A DNA stretch of 64,000 nucleotides from Luidia sarsii (GCA_949987565.1 OX465102.1:26467665-26531664), one strand, 5' to 3'. Shown: positions 47,601-57,900, numbered from the stretch's first letter. Made by a program: numbers and translations. The notes: generated by a model not told the origin, from the sequence alone.

Positions 47601-48453
47601 TATCTTCCCCTGCTATACCTTCTCAGAACAAAAAAAATACAAGAAATAAATTGTACATGGTGTCACCAAAATACTACCTCGACCTCTGTTGTTTCTCCGT
47701 CACCTTGAAGGTTCAGTGAACACGTCGACTGGTTTGACTGCTGGAGTGATCACACTGGCAGTGTGCTGTGTGCTTCTCATCGCTGCCCTGGTAGTCGTCG
47801 CGGTAAGATGTTATAGCATTTAGACCCCGTAAATGAGATTATAAGAGGCAATCTTGTGTGGTAAAAAAATCCCAACGCAACATGTACTGCACGATGCAAC
47901 GGCTACTGAGACGCAGTACAGCGCAACACAAAGCAACGGAACACAGCACAACGGAACCCTACACCCTTCCGTATACAGCTCCAATTCAATCAATACTGGT
48001 CCAGTCTTGACCTCCGAACATTCCCTTGGGAATAAACAAAGTGCAATTTTGCAAATGCCCGATTATGGGAGATGGCAGTTTGGGGGATCGAATCCAAACT
48101 ACGCTTTATAGATAAATATAACTCACAGCAGTATTTGGTCCAGGGCATCGTACATGTACATGTGTCATGATAGCCGCGTTAGTCTTATCGACGAATAATA
48201 AGAAACTATGGTTATAACTTAAGGACTGTACAGTTGAGAAGATGCATGAGGTTTCGTAGTAACAACAAGCCCATGCACTCATTCCAATCGCACGGTCTTT
48301 ACGTTCTACCCATGAGATTATAATTTGCCCCGTTGTCCGTACTGTTCTTGATATGACAATGATGCGATTGTTCGCTTATTTTCCCCAAAGGTTGTCGCTA
48401 AGAGAAGAAGTGGATGGCACTTTACACAATTGAATAGCATGCGACGAATTTGA
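32562..48453 (+). CDS. Gene A: CTLD-CTLD-EGF-Ig single-pass membrane receptor (whole gene)
   Basis: Fourteen coding exons: 32562-32643, 33915-34081, 35344-35450, 35957-36081, 37326-37480, 38229-38335, 39823-39950, 41048-41191, 43017-43219, 44716-44830, 45446-45478, 46800-46838, 47711-47802, 48391-48453. All introns are GT..AG, phases match at every junction, and the sum (1560 nt) is divisible by three, giving about 519 residues. Order: signal peptide, two CTLDs, EGF-like, V-like Ig, charged stalk, membrane helix, 20-residue basic tail without an obvious ITAM or ITIM. Predicted to sit in the plasma membrane with the lectin domains outermost. Ligand unknown. The same architecture is repeated on the other strand (gene B). 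Confidence 0.88.
33915..34081 (+). CDS. Gene A exon 2: CTLD1, N-terminal third
   Basis: TTTCCAG, 167 nt (phase 1 in, 0 out), then GTGAAT. It contains SCRGEENLRRLCYFVSG and TSWTSANNMC, the cysteine-rich start of a long-form C-type lectin domain with the helix-1 Cys, ending VVITSQEQQ, the usual strand before the second helix. Confidence 0.85.
35344..35450 (+). CDS. Gene A exon 3: CTLD1, core
   Basis: TTTGACAG, 107 nt (phase 0 in, 2 out), then GTGAGA. It carries the hallmark WIGLHRATSDGNWKWVDD, the WIGL box plus the W-x-W-x-D turn, and ends in LNYT. Gene B has the same exon at the window edge. Confidence 0.9.
35957..36081 (+). CDS. Gene A exon 4: CTLD1, C-terminal third
   Basis: CTGCTGCAG, 125 nt (phase 2 in, 1 out), then GTAAGC. 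It shows NWEAGHPTN, then NCAFMSGSNGTWTDAPC and FYVCRST, the three closing motifs of a CTLD. The calcium-site EPN/QPD motif is HPT here and WND is WTD, so classic calcium-dependent sugar binding is doubtful. Confidence 0.88.
37326..37480 (+). CDS. Gene A exon 5: CTLD2, N-terminal third
   Basis: GCCACAG, 155 nt (phase 1 in, 0 out), then GTGAGT. It reads [20 protein letters not shown], then DSHCSRFQEGAKSVVIRDG. This acceptor is preferred over the CAG at 37267-37269 because only it fits the phase left by exon 4, and the gene B exon has the same length and border. Confidence 0.85.
38229..38335 (+). CDS. Gene A exon 6: CTLD2, core
   Basis: CTTTCAG, 107 nt (phase 0 in, 2 out), then GTGAGT. The WIGL box is altered (AWLPLQRP), while TWMDGTKVTF keeps the W-x-D-G turn. 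Same length and phase as exon 3, consistent with an old internal domain duplication. Confidence 0.85.
39546..39735 (+). mobile_element. tRNA-derived SINE family 1, well-preserved copy
   Basis: Body words CTTCTGACTGGCGTCTCCAT, then a tRNA-like region with an A-box-like TGGCTCAGATGGGA and a B-box GGTTCGAGTCC, then the tail TTTTCTTTGTC. It sits in intron 6 of gene A, just upstream of exon 7. Not a functional tRNA gene: the head is embedded in the SINE body and lacks clear acceptor-stem pairing. Confidence 0.7.
39823..39950 (+). CDS. Gene A exon 7: CTLD2, C-terminal third
   Basis: TTTACACAG, 128 nt (phase 2 in, 1 out), then GTAAGG. It reads NWADGEEPSSMYNCAILEYG, then YWRPEYC and YLICALP. EPS replaces EPN and the WND motif is missing. 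Confidence 0.88.
40167..40532 (+). mobile_element. MITE family 1 copy, 366 bp, in gene A intron 7
   Basis: TGTGACCCGGCACAGCGAAA on the left and TATGCTTTGCCGGGTCACA on the right, interior as in the other copies. Non-coding. Confidence 0.78.
40715..40960 (+). mobile_element. SINE family 1 copy, degraded
   Basis: GATCCCTGGAGATAAACGGC, CTTCTGACTGGCATCCCCAC, GATAGCTCAGAAAGTAAAAG and AAACCAGAGGTCTCGTGTTA show the family order, but the B-box is lost. Confidence 0.6.
41048..41191 (+). CDS. Gene A exon 8: EGF-like domain
   Basis: AAAATAG, 144 nt (phase 1 in, 1 out), then GTAAGC. It encodes eight cysteines ([37 protein letters not shown]). The final C-x-C and the G-x-V-C ending are EGF-like; eight cysteines exceed the classical six and recall laminin-type EGF. 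Phase 1-1, as is usual for shuffled EGF exons. Confidence 0.85.
41414..41990. repeat. 120-bp tandem duplication and GGGTTGAA-rich palindromic cluster
   Basis: AATGTCTCCTTCATATTTCG occurs at 41420 and 41540 (period 120), each copy ending in CAACCCCGCGTCA. It is followed to 41990 by many GGGTTGAA / TTCAACCC words in both orientations, including CAACCCGGGTTG. It lies in intron 8 of gene A and can fold extensively. Noncoding, although long frames cross it. Confidence 0.75.
42143..42503. mobile_element. piggyBac-like MITE with TTAA ends, 361 bp
   Basis: The left end is TTAAAGGCTCAATACAACAT and the right end is ATGTTGTATTGGGCCTTTAA; TTAA at both borders is the piggyBac target site. A second copy lies at 47106-47479 and one end at 60600-60674. 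Family assignment rests on TTAA and the inverted ends only. Confidence 0.6.
42782..42897. repeat. Long palindrome, about 55-bp arms
   Basis: TTTGATACTGAGCACCCGGT and onward is mirrored by ACCTGGTGCTCAGCATCAAA, with a centre at AATAATTATT. It can form a cruciform or RNA hairpin. It ends about 120 bp before the acceptor of the Ig exon of gene A. Confidence 0.8.
43017..43219 (+). CDS. Gene A exon 9: Ig domain, first part
   Basis: ATATTGCAG, 203 nt (phase 1 in, 0 out), then GTGAGA. It encodes AQVRVELRTKSHVARGG, then [20 protein letters not shown], with the B-strand Cys, and ends ETGYYE. The donor at GAG|GTGAGA is fixed by the phase of exon 10 and by the identical border in gene B. Confidence 0.85.
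44215..44435 (-). mobile_element. SINE family 1 copy in gene A intron 9
   Basis: Reverse orientation: GGCAAACAAAACTTTGACTG, ATATGAACCCGAGACCCCTG, CCCATCTGAGCTATCCAGCC, CGCCAGTCAGAAGCAATTC and GGGATCACGCCCCC. Same order as the other copies. Confidence 0.65.
44716..44830 (+). CDS. Gene A exon 10: Ig domain, second part
   Basis: CCATGACAG, 115 nt (phase 0 in, 1 out), then GTGAGT. It contains VTVDDTGTYACVISTEVG, the D-x-G-x-Y-x-C motif of V-type Ig domains with the F-strand Cys, and ends VYVKVR, the G strand. The intron splitting the Ig domain is conserved in gene B. Confidence 0.88.
45446..45478 (+). CDS. Gene A exon 11: stalk, 33 nt
   Basis: TTTCATATAG, 33 nt (phase 1-1), then GTAGGC, reading ETPVTEKPHHK. 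Gene B has a 33-nt exon reading [11 protein letters not shown], which supports this tiny exon. Confidence 0.75.
46800..46838 (+). CDS. Gene A exon 12: basic stalk exon, 39 nt, perhaps optional
   Basis: GCATGTTTAG, 39 nt (phase 1-1), then GTAAGT, reading GGKNKKHEQREAR. Being symmetric it can be skipped without frame change. No counterpart was recognised in gene B. It rests on its splice borders and phase only. Confidence 0.5.
47106..47479. mobile_element. piggyBac-like MITE with TTAA ends, 374 bp
   Basis: TTAAAGCCCCTACACAACAT and AATGTTGTATAGGGGATTTAA are inverted ends; interior words differ from the copy at 42143. Lies in gene A just before the membrane exon. Confidence 0.55.
47711..47802 (+). 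CDS. Gene A exon 13: transmembrane helix
   Basis: CACCTTGAAG, 92 nt (phase 1 in, 0 out), then GTAAGA. SVNTSTGLTAGVITLAV is followed by CCVLLIAALVVVA, about 21 hydrophobic residues. Gene B shares AVCCVLLI at the same place. Confidence 0.82.
48391..48453 (+). CDS. Gene A exon 14: cytoplasmic tail and stop
   Basis: TTTTCCCCAAAG, then VVAKRRSGWHFTQLNSMRRI and TGA in phase 0. KRR directly after the helix fits the positive-inside rule. The tail is short, with no tyrosine, so signalling would need a partner. Candidate poly(A) signals AATAAA are at 48927 and 49178. Confidence 0.7.
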   Translation, partial: VVAKRRSGWHFTQLNSMRRI

Positions 48454-48819
48454 TCCACTCCGAGAGGTGCAACCAGCACATCCACAGAATTGCATCAGTA
48501 CCGGTACGAACAGCAGCTAAAACCACTATATCAGATAGTGTAGCTCTTCCTTTTTGATTGAGACAATGAATGACGGTCTTCGTTTCATTTTGGGGAAGTT
48601 GTGAAAAATGGCCCTGAATTTTAAATGCTATGGCCCGGATATTACTCGTGTTTTGATATGTCCCTTTTGGTCGCGTTAGTCTGTGAGAATTTTTTTCTTA
48701 AATTGTGTACTTTACGATCAGCGTAGAAATTGTTAGAACGGTAAATATGAAATTCCTTTGTAGATATGCAATGCACGCTGCGCTGACTGAAATTGATAAC
48801 TTTAGTTTGGATGCTCTGA

Positions 48820-49240
48820 TTTTAGCTTGTGATGATCGCGTGCTAGCTTGTGCCATTTATAATGATCTTTTCATTTCCAATCACAATATGTTCAGACGAT
48901 ACGCACTGTACATTTTCTCTGCGAAAAATAAAAACATCAACATCTAATGCAGTACTAGATATGAGTTTTAGCCAGTGTTGTAATTGGTCGGTTTACATAA
49001 TGATCTTCCAATAGCAAAATCGAGGAAACCAAATCTAATAGAGCAATGGCGTAGCTCAAAGTAAGGGCATATTAATTAAATGTTTGTATATGGTATTTTT
49101 TGTGATGATCCCATTTTTATTTCCAATTACAATCTAGCTGTTCATAGACAATATCCTTTGTAAATCCTTTTCTTGAAAATAAAAGCATCAAAATATAATG
49201 CTAGCTATGAGTTTTGGTTGGTTTTATTATTGGTCGTTTT
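48820..49240. repeat. Diverged tandem duplication in gene A 3' region
   Basis: GAAAAATAAAAACATCAACA with GATATGAGTTTTAGCC (48922-48980) recurs as GAAAATAAAAGCATCAAAAT with CTATGAGTTTTGGTTGG (49175-49225), about 250 bp apart. Each copy carries an AATAAA, which could give alternative 3' ends. Confidence 0.55.
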
Positions 49241-49249
49241 AAAGATGGA

Positions 49250-52200
49250 ATTCTAAAATCGAATTCGGGGTAAAATCTCGATGGTAAATTGCACAATTCT
49301 TTATTGTTCTTATTTGTTTTCATTTTACGGGATAGGCCTACTTGTATAAACACCACAGCACACTCAGATAAAGGCAACACAAATAAATCAACACTGAAAC
49401 TAAAAAGAACAGGAACAACATCCCATTACCTCCCGTAGGATTGCCCCCCAAAAAGTTTCTGTCATGGTGCTCTCCAAATTATTTGGATGACAAAAACAGT
49501 ACACTGTACAGTATATGGAAAAATAAAGAGTAAATAAGTAAAAGTGCATGCAGTTATTTGCAAATTTAGAAAAAGAAACTTTCATAAAAGACAGATATTG
49601 ATTGAATGTTTGTATTTCATGTCGACAATAAAAAGTAAGTGATGCATTTTTATAAGTACTCGAGACCCACCATTCATCTTAATCAATATTAGAATGTAAC
49701 GTACACCCTGAATTTTCTCATTTCTTCTCTATATTTTGATGGCGGAAGCGTGTGGCTTGTGTCAGGATGAGTTTTGTGTATACGTGTACTATAAAAAGGA
49801 CCCCTCGTTGTTGCAAAGACTTAAATGTTTTCCTTTGATTTCCTTGTGGACTCGCTAGTCTACATTTTAAATGGGGCACCTGGGGCTCAGCGTTTCACAA
49901 AAGGTGGGCTCTTCTATACGAAGAATGGGAGACTTTAACTATTGTGTGTGTGGAAGGTGGGCTTCTTCTTACTTGGAGCGCTTGGGCAGGGCCAAGAAGA
50001 GCAAGTTCACTCCGAGCTGACGATAAGAGAGTGTTGGACATGAGGCCGAATCACATCTCCTCTTTGCAAGTTTTCTCTTGTATATGATCTATTTGCTCAA
50101 CGGGTCTTGCGCGGGTTAAGAATCTGGACCAATCGAAGAAGGGATGCAATAGTTGTTAAGAGGCGCCTTCTTCGTCTGGCTTTGCATCGGCGATAGAGTG
50201 GAAAGAAGCAACAGAACTCAGAAGCTGTAGTGCAGTAAGGAATACTGTCTTTGTTTATTGCTTTACACATTACATCTATAAATTAACATTGACATAAAGA
50301 AAAGGGAAAGTGGCTTCCGAATTGGATACGGCTTTTAAAACCTGCACCCACCCTCTGTGACCCCTGGCCGCGAACTGCTGCAGCCTGGAGGTTTTCAACA
50401 ACCAATTGTTTGCATCTGAATGAAGACGGGGGTGATCCCTGGTAATAAACGGCCGCAGTTAACGGTTGAATTGCTTCTGACTGGCATCCCCCACCCCGGC
50501 AAAGACTCGTTGACTGTTTGGGAAGCCTACCATCTAAGGGATGGACAGCTCAGATGGTACGAGACCTGGTGCACAAAACCAGACGTCCCGGTCCAGTCAA
50601 GTTTTATTTGCTATTGTTTAAAGTATATTTCAAGATGTACTGATAACAGGTAAACTGCTTTGAAAACGATTTAAAAAAACAAATGGCAAAGAAAACTTAA
50701 CTGGACCGGGAAATGAACATGCGCCCTCTAGCTGGCTGACCGTATATAATGACCCGGTAACTTTTGCTGAGGTGGGGTGCTATTTTACTGGCATTTAACC
50801 ATTGACTGCAGAACATTTCCTGCATATTCTCAAAAACGAGTCAGGTGTTCGTCATTTTGAAAGGAGAATTGACAGCAGCGATCGAGTATGCCATAATAAG
50901 AAAAACAAATCATAATGGGCCTGTGCCTGTAGACGATATTGAGTTAATTCATTCCAAATCATTCTAAATTTCAGCGATTTTTTTCTTTCCTCGTGAGTGT
51001 GGGAGAGGTAAAACAAAGTACCAATTTTAGCTTGCAACATCCATCTTCTTCTTTTTTATTATTCACTTGGGAGCTGCAAGGCTCCATTTATTACTTTCCA
51101 TTCCATACACAATACCGAAAGAAATGATTATGTAAAATGTGTATACAAGTTGTACACAAAAACAAGTGAAAATTATTCAGCAAGTTGAGCTCTACATTAG
51201 AAAGGTTTCACATAAATATCAGTTTGAAGTTCAATTTAAGGAAATAGCAAAAATCAATGTTGTGACTGCCTGAATAGGATGAGAAAAAGCAACAATCCAT
51301 CATTTAACTACGGATAAAAAAAAGTGCAAATAATGTAGGCCTAGGGCCTATAGAATATTGGAAAGTACATGCTCTTTTCGAAACGTTATGAAAATGAACT
51401 TCCATGAAAAGGGGGTAAGCATGATCTTTGACATGTCATTGTGATCTTTCAGCTAATTTTTAACATAAAGCTTTATTTTTTTCTCTGAAGAGTGGTTCTT
51501 TCTCGAATCCACTTCGAGGAAATTACATTTTGAGTATGCATGGTTAGGCCTATGTTTCGATATTTGGTAGGTTGAACAAATTTATATGAGTTAGCGCGTG
51601 AGCTAAACCGCCCTCTTGCGGCAGAGTGCTCATCAGCCGTTTAACACCTTGTGTGTCACGCTAGCGTAGTATCGCACTGTAGTAGTATGCGTGGGTTCAC
51701 CACGACCGTCAAACTTTCGGGAAGTGGTGTCATTACCGGAAGTGACGTCACTCGTTCAGCAGGGCACTCATCTGTACAGAAGCGGAATAATTTCTCCCCC
51801 TCAGGACCAAACCCTTTTTGGGGAAAAAAGAAAAGCCATCTTTGGTATTATGGTACTTCGTAATTGCAATTATTGCACCTGATATAGTATTGTATACGAA
51901 AGCTAATGTACACATTCCAAAGGTTTAGTCTCCTAAAGTGTTATTCATAAGTTTTATTATTCATCAGTTAGACAAGGTATCTTTACACAATGTTTGATAT
52001 AAGATGACAGTACAGTTTAATCCATCAATTTTCAGAGCCAGGATTCAGTCTCTAAAATTCTGCTCCCAATGTTTCGGAGTCGGCATATGAAAAAATGCAC
52101 TGTGTATTCCCAAGGGGTGTGGGCCTATTGATGTTATGCTGAACCAAATGGTTTTGTTTTTGACCAGTGTTGGATTGTGGTGTGGTTCCGTCGTATGGTG

Positions 52201-52480
52201 CGGCGTTGCTTTGTGCTTTGCTGTATGGCGTTGCCTATCCCTGGCCCATTGCACTGCGCTGCTTCGCTACGTTGGCTTTGGTTGGGCTGTAGCGCTCACA
52301 TTTTGGGCCCTTCGTTTTGAAAGGATCCCATTATGAACCAATCCCAGATTGCCTTCTCAAAGAGGAATGGAACAACAGTACTGGAACGCGATAAACCGAT
52401 TGCCCTAATACTCAGAAGCCGACGTAGTGGGTTTTGGAATTTGAACCCAAGGTCATAGCAGGGGGCCATTCTGGAGAAGA
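49250..52480. other. Region between the convergent genes
   Basis: Holds a plus-oriented SINE family 1 copy (50420-50610) and a reverse partial one (50683-50830), otherwise AT-rich DNA. No protein gene was recognised. The last exon of gene B may lie here but was not found. Confidence 0.4.
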
Positions 52481-52860
52481 ATTTAATCCAAAGAGGGTTT
52501 GTCCTTCAAAGACGTTCTTTGCCCTTGCTCGGGTTTGTCCTGCTCGATGTATAATACGCACTGAATGCCCAGTGCTTTGCCCGATGCCTGATGAAAACAA
52601 TTCAGGCTGCTCGGGCGGGATTTGAACCCGCAACTCCTCCTTTCTAGTGCAGATATCTTAACCGCGTGACCACCGAGCTGGTCGAGGTCGTGTTGCAGAT
52701 TCGAGTAATGTATAGCACGGCGGTACTGCATTGCACCATAGATATAACGTGGCGTCCAGGAGAATGTAATTCGAAGAGGGTTTTCCATGCTCGACGTAAT
52801 ATGCACTCTGAATGCCCAGTGATTTGCCCGATGCCATGCCTGATATACAAAATAATAAGC
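52480..52860 (-). mobile_element. SINE family 2 copies (two adjoining)
   Basis: CTGAATGCCCAGTGCTTTGC, CTGATGAAAACAA, then reverse tRNA-like GGGATTTGAACCCGCAACTC and ACCGCGTGACCACCGAGC. A second truncated copy from about 52740 repeats CTGAATGCCCAGTGATTTGC. Confidence 0.6.
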
Positions 52861-53024
52861 AGGAGGCATACGATGAAGTAATAAATTTCGGGGGGTACTT
52901 GCATGTAAGCAGCTTTGTAAACTACCCCCTTTTACATATACACAGTATTTGGTCCAGTGCAAGCACTGAGTTATCTACAAGTCCTATCAAAGTTGATTTT
53001 GCCAACAATGCTAAATCATCTTAC

Positions 53025-53113
53025 CAGAACAAGGACCAGGCCTACGATGAGAAGCACACAGCACACAGCCAATGTGGCCAACGCAGCGATCAAGCTGGTC
53101 GTGTTCGTGGAAA
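53025..53113 (-). CDS. Gene B transmembrane exon
   Basis: ACTTGAAG, 89 nt (phase 1 in, 0 out), then GTAAGA. It reads [19 protein letters not shown], then [11 protein letters not shown]. It aligns with gene A exon 13, one codon shorter. Confidence 0.8.
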
Positions 53114-54572
53114 CTTCAAGTTAAAAAAAAATATATATATATAAAGTTATGTTTAAATCAGTTCCATCGTGTATTTTTTGTAGGAAAAACTAAGAACCAC
53201 ACAACCTCAACAGGAGATAGATTGAGATTTAAAGGTTTGCATGGTGAGAAAACAGGATTAATAGGTTTGCGGTGACACCGTGTAAATTATCTGTTGTGAG
53301 TATTATGTGGTTCTGAAAAGAACCGGAGGAACTCGACGTCTTCATGAGACAGATTGTTCGGGAGATAATATTGTGCGCATGTTGTTAAATGTTGCCGAAC
53401 GGTGTTATACCACAAGCTATTCTGGACGTACGTGCAGCCTTCACTACGGAAAGCCTGAAATCTCACCGAACACATAGCTGACAGTGATTTCATAATAGGC
53501 ATAGGAAAAGTTAAATGATAAATGCAGCTGGTGATTTACAGACATTGTGACGCTCAATCAATAAGGGAGCTTAACCGAAAAAAGGGAAGAGACTTCATGG
53601 CGTTCAGGGTTCATTTTTCTTTGGCACGAAACAAAAACGGATACACATGGAATAAAAGTGTAGACTCCTTACCAACTTTTTCGCGGTTTTTCGGTTTGCT
53701 CTTGTCCCCTTTATCTATAGTAAACACAATTTAAAGAGTACACGAACATGTTTTAATATTGGCATTTTTAGGTAACAGAAAAGTATGCAAACTGCTAACT
53801 GAATAATTATAATCATTGAGAAAACGGCAACGAAATGTTTGAATGACCGGGATTTGAATCAGAGACCTCTGTTTTGCATACCAGCGCTCTGATATTAGGG
53901 TGCTGATTTAAATGATCAAAACTCTTAAATGTATATCCCTAATCGCCTGTCGTTCGTGACAGGTTCATTTTCAAAGGAAGTATCTGGGATACGATGAAAG
54001 ACGGCGAACTACCTGAAACATAATACGTCTCAATGTTTCCCGTCCTTTCAATAAAGTAGGACATTTTCAAAACGCGGAACGACAGAGTCGGGGAGAGATA
54101 GGGAGAAGGTTGAAGTGAGTGAAACGAATGACCGACTGACGATGGACGAAGAAGAAACGCTGGTGAGCATCATTCTGACCAACCTATTGACTCAAAGCTT
54201 GTCAAACTGTTGGATTGTGACCGTCAAAGTCAATCGCGAGCACCCAACATTTCTGAATCAGATGTGATGCAGCCAGTGTTGGGCAAACCATTTCACCCAC
54301 GAACCTGTTGGACAATACTTCTCCAGTCAAGTCAAGGTGGAGATCATGGTGTGAATCAAGTTGTGGGAAGTGAAGTGGATTTGTAGCAAAGGCCCATGTA
54401 TGTCAAGCATAAGCGAATGGAAATAAATGAGAGGGGAGCGAAGCCATAGCACGAGCGGGCTTCCTGCCCGACTTTGAGTCCGAGCCTGAGTCCAGAGCTA
54501 GAGCCAAAAGCCAGAGTTGTTCCCGAGCCCGAGACCGAGCCCGAGCCCGGGGCCGAGGCCGAGCCCGAGCTA

Positions 54573-54610
<38 letters not shown>

Positions 54611-54647
54611 GCCCGAACCCGAGCCCGAGCCCGAGCCCGAGCCTGAC

Positions 54648-54728
<81 letters not shown>

Positions 54729-54729
54729 A

Positions 54730-54761
<32 letters not shown>

Positions 54762-54783
54762 GTCGAGCCCAAGCCCAAGCCCA

Positions 54784-54820
<37 letters not shown>

Positions 54821-54821
54821 A

Positions 54822-54884
<63 letters not shown>

Positions 54885-54957
54885 AAGCCCGAGCCCGAGC
54901 CCGAGCCCGAGGTCGAGCCCGAGCCCAAGCCCGAGCCCGAGCCCGAGCCCGAGCCCA

Positions 54958-54995
<38 letters not shown>

Positions 54996-57900
54996 TCCGA
55001 GCTCGATCCCGATCCTGAGGTCAACCCCAAGCCCGCCCCGATCCCAAGCCTGAGCCAGAGCCAACCCGTGTGCGAATTCAATTGACGCACACTTACCTTT
55101 GTGATGAGGTTTCTTGGGCTCTTCAAGTTCTGCATAAAAAGAAAACAGAAACAAATTAATGAACGATTTGATTTGTAAAACAGCATGTACGTGCATATGG
55201 ATGTTCCAATCTCCGGATGACATATAACCAGTCATAGATGTCTAAGGACTTCATTTGACTAGTTTCTTTAAAACGATACAAGCCACTTTGTGGACTGTTT
55301 ATCCAAAATAAAAACCAGTCCAAACATATCGATGAAAAACCGTCTGGGAACTGGGAAATTGAAGAAATGGCAAAGAAAACTTGCCTGACGTTTTCATTTT
55401 TTAGCAGGACTTTTCTCAAAGGCAGAGCGACCCTGATCTTTCATAATGCTTAAACGAATCGTTCGATTGAACATAATGTTTCAAAAGCTGCATCCGCTTT
55501 GCGAGATTCCGGAACCACCAGGTTCACAATAGATCGCTGTTTGAATTTCATTATCTTGAAGTATTCTTTAGTTACAAAGAATAAGCCCTAAATGTGCCAC
55601 CATTAACCGATAAAGAAACCACAGGCCAAATTTACCACAACTATATATGCAATACACACCAGAATTATCTTGATAAAAATGTACATGTTAATATTGCTCA
55701 TCTGAATTGATCTATGCTAGGTTAAGAAGCACAGCAAATACACAGTCAGATAGAACAATAACATAATTATTCGAATTGTTCTTGGGACAGAAGAACGAAG
55801 TTTAAGATTCGACAACAAGCATTTGAGCGTTCGAGCCTTTACCGAGGATCCGGGCACTCTCTGCGTTGCCTCTCGTTGAATGTACCGGATGAAGTAGGAT
55901 TTGTTGGCATCACTCACCTCTGACCTTGACATAGGCTGCGTGGATCATCGTCAATGGCTGTTTACCAGCATCAGTGGTAACCAGACAGGAGTAGGTGCCT
56001 GTGTCCTCGGTGGTCACGTTGTGTATCAGAAACTGACACGGAGTCACGCCAGAGCCAGACGATCGATACAACAACATACAGCGAAAACCAAAATAAAATG
56101 TTACAAACAGCAATGACCTGTAATAAACGCAATCATTTGATAGGGATCGACGTGTTGTTCCCGACACCTTCACTCAAACAAAGACAGAATGGCCTTGATC
56201 CCCTGGGATCAAATAGTTGGGCCCTTCTTTTTTTCAGACCATTGCAGACTGCAAGCAAGGAAATTGCATCACTTTCTGTTTTGTATTATTCAATAGCTAA
56301 TTATTAAAATTGTATCTAGATCCCCTTTCCGAGTTTGACCAACTGGGAAGAAGTCCTCAGCCTCCACGCTTACACCGGGATTGTTCTAATTTAGTGGCCA
56401 GGGCTTGAAATTACTCAGGAGTATATGGAAGGCACTTCATTCTATGACAGCTTGGGTCATGACTGTGTATGCTATGTGTATGTGTATGTGTATGCTACTT
56501 CCATTTGCCACCATATCTATGCGTGATACCGATGGTCGGGTTCCCCGTCTCACCTCGTAGTAGCCGTTCTCCGTTTGGTTGGCATTGAACTGGGTGCGGT
56601 TGGCCGGAAGGGCGTCCTCTACGCCCCTGCCACCCCACCCTATGAACTTCATCTGCAGCGAGTAGTCGCTCTTCGGGATGTTCACGTGACACTGCAGCTC
56701 GATCGTTCCGCCCTCGTCCACGTGACTCCTGGCGCGCAGCTCCACGCTGACCTGAGCTGCAATGACGAACGGTAGGCGGGAAGCAATATCTGGGCTTCAG
56801 CCGGGTAGCTCATGAATAATTCAACAAAGTGACATAGAAGTGAAGTGAATATCTTAATAGGTACATGTACACTGTACATTGTGCAGTATCATATACGTCA
56901 TAATGTTGAATTATTCATGACCTGCCCGGCTGGAGCCCAGATATTGCTTCCCACGGTAGGCCCTACAGTCATCGACTCACAGTGACGTCACAATGCTGCT
57001 TGGGGACCATGAAAGCCTTTCTTGTGCCGAATATCTGACTTTGAGAAAGGTCCTGCAAGAATCGATTCGTCAGGCTCCATACATTTTGGAGATTTTCACT
57101 TCGGCCATTTAATTTAAACTAGTAAGCAGATTGAAAGATTTTGGTACAGCACAAAGATTTGTCGATGAAAAAAAAAATCAACCTTCCTAGGTCAGAGGCT
57201 TTGAAATGGCATTCGCTAATCACGTAAGAGATTGGCAAGTAGTTTGGAAGGACAGATATGATGAGTTCGTCGAGAACATAAATCCATGAGGGTTTGTCCT
57301 ACTCGACGTAACAAGCACCGAGTGCTCAGCGCTTTGCCCCTATATGGGAAGTGCAAACTATCCAAGGGTTGAAAACCTGTCGAGAGCAGAGTGTTACATG
57401 CATGTTGATAAAGGACATAAAGATGGACGCACACGGCTCTTTGAACACTCCAAAACGGCGTCGACAAAACTGTATTCCTTTGACTTCACCTCTCTATATC
57501 AACCCCTCAGGAGAGGATACCAAGCGTGTGTACGACCTAGATTCGGAATTAGGGGTTTTTCGATTGACGCGTTCACATAGTGATGACGTCAGTTTTACAA
57601 TCTGCGCAAGCGCCACGTCCTTGAAGTCAACATCCACGGGAATATTACCATCATAAAGCAACAGAAATTCATCGTCATTCAAAACGTCGTCAAAATAACC
57701 CCCAAAAGTGCTTCACGGAGTCAATGGAGGTTTTCCATGACAGCTGTTCGATCGGTCAAGATGGTGCAGGTTATGAATATACATTACGAAGACGTCACGT
57801 GACGTCTCGATGTGCGTCAACAATAAACGAAACGCGCCCTAAAAGGAGGTGAACGTGGGGTGTTGAACCGCGTCCACACAATCGGAAAAACCCTAATAAC

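Noticed and set aside
54356..55235. Frames of 203-276 codons made of EP, GS or GL repeats
   Set aside because: Products of the GAGCCC array inside a gene B intron.
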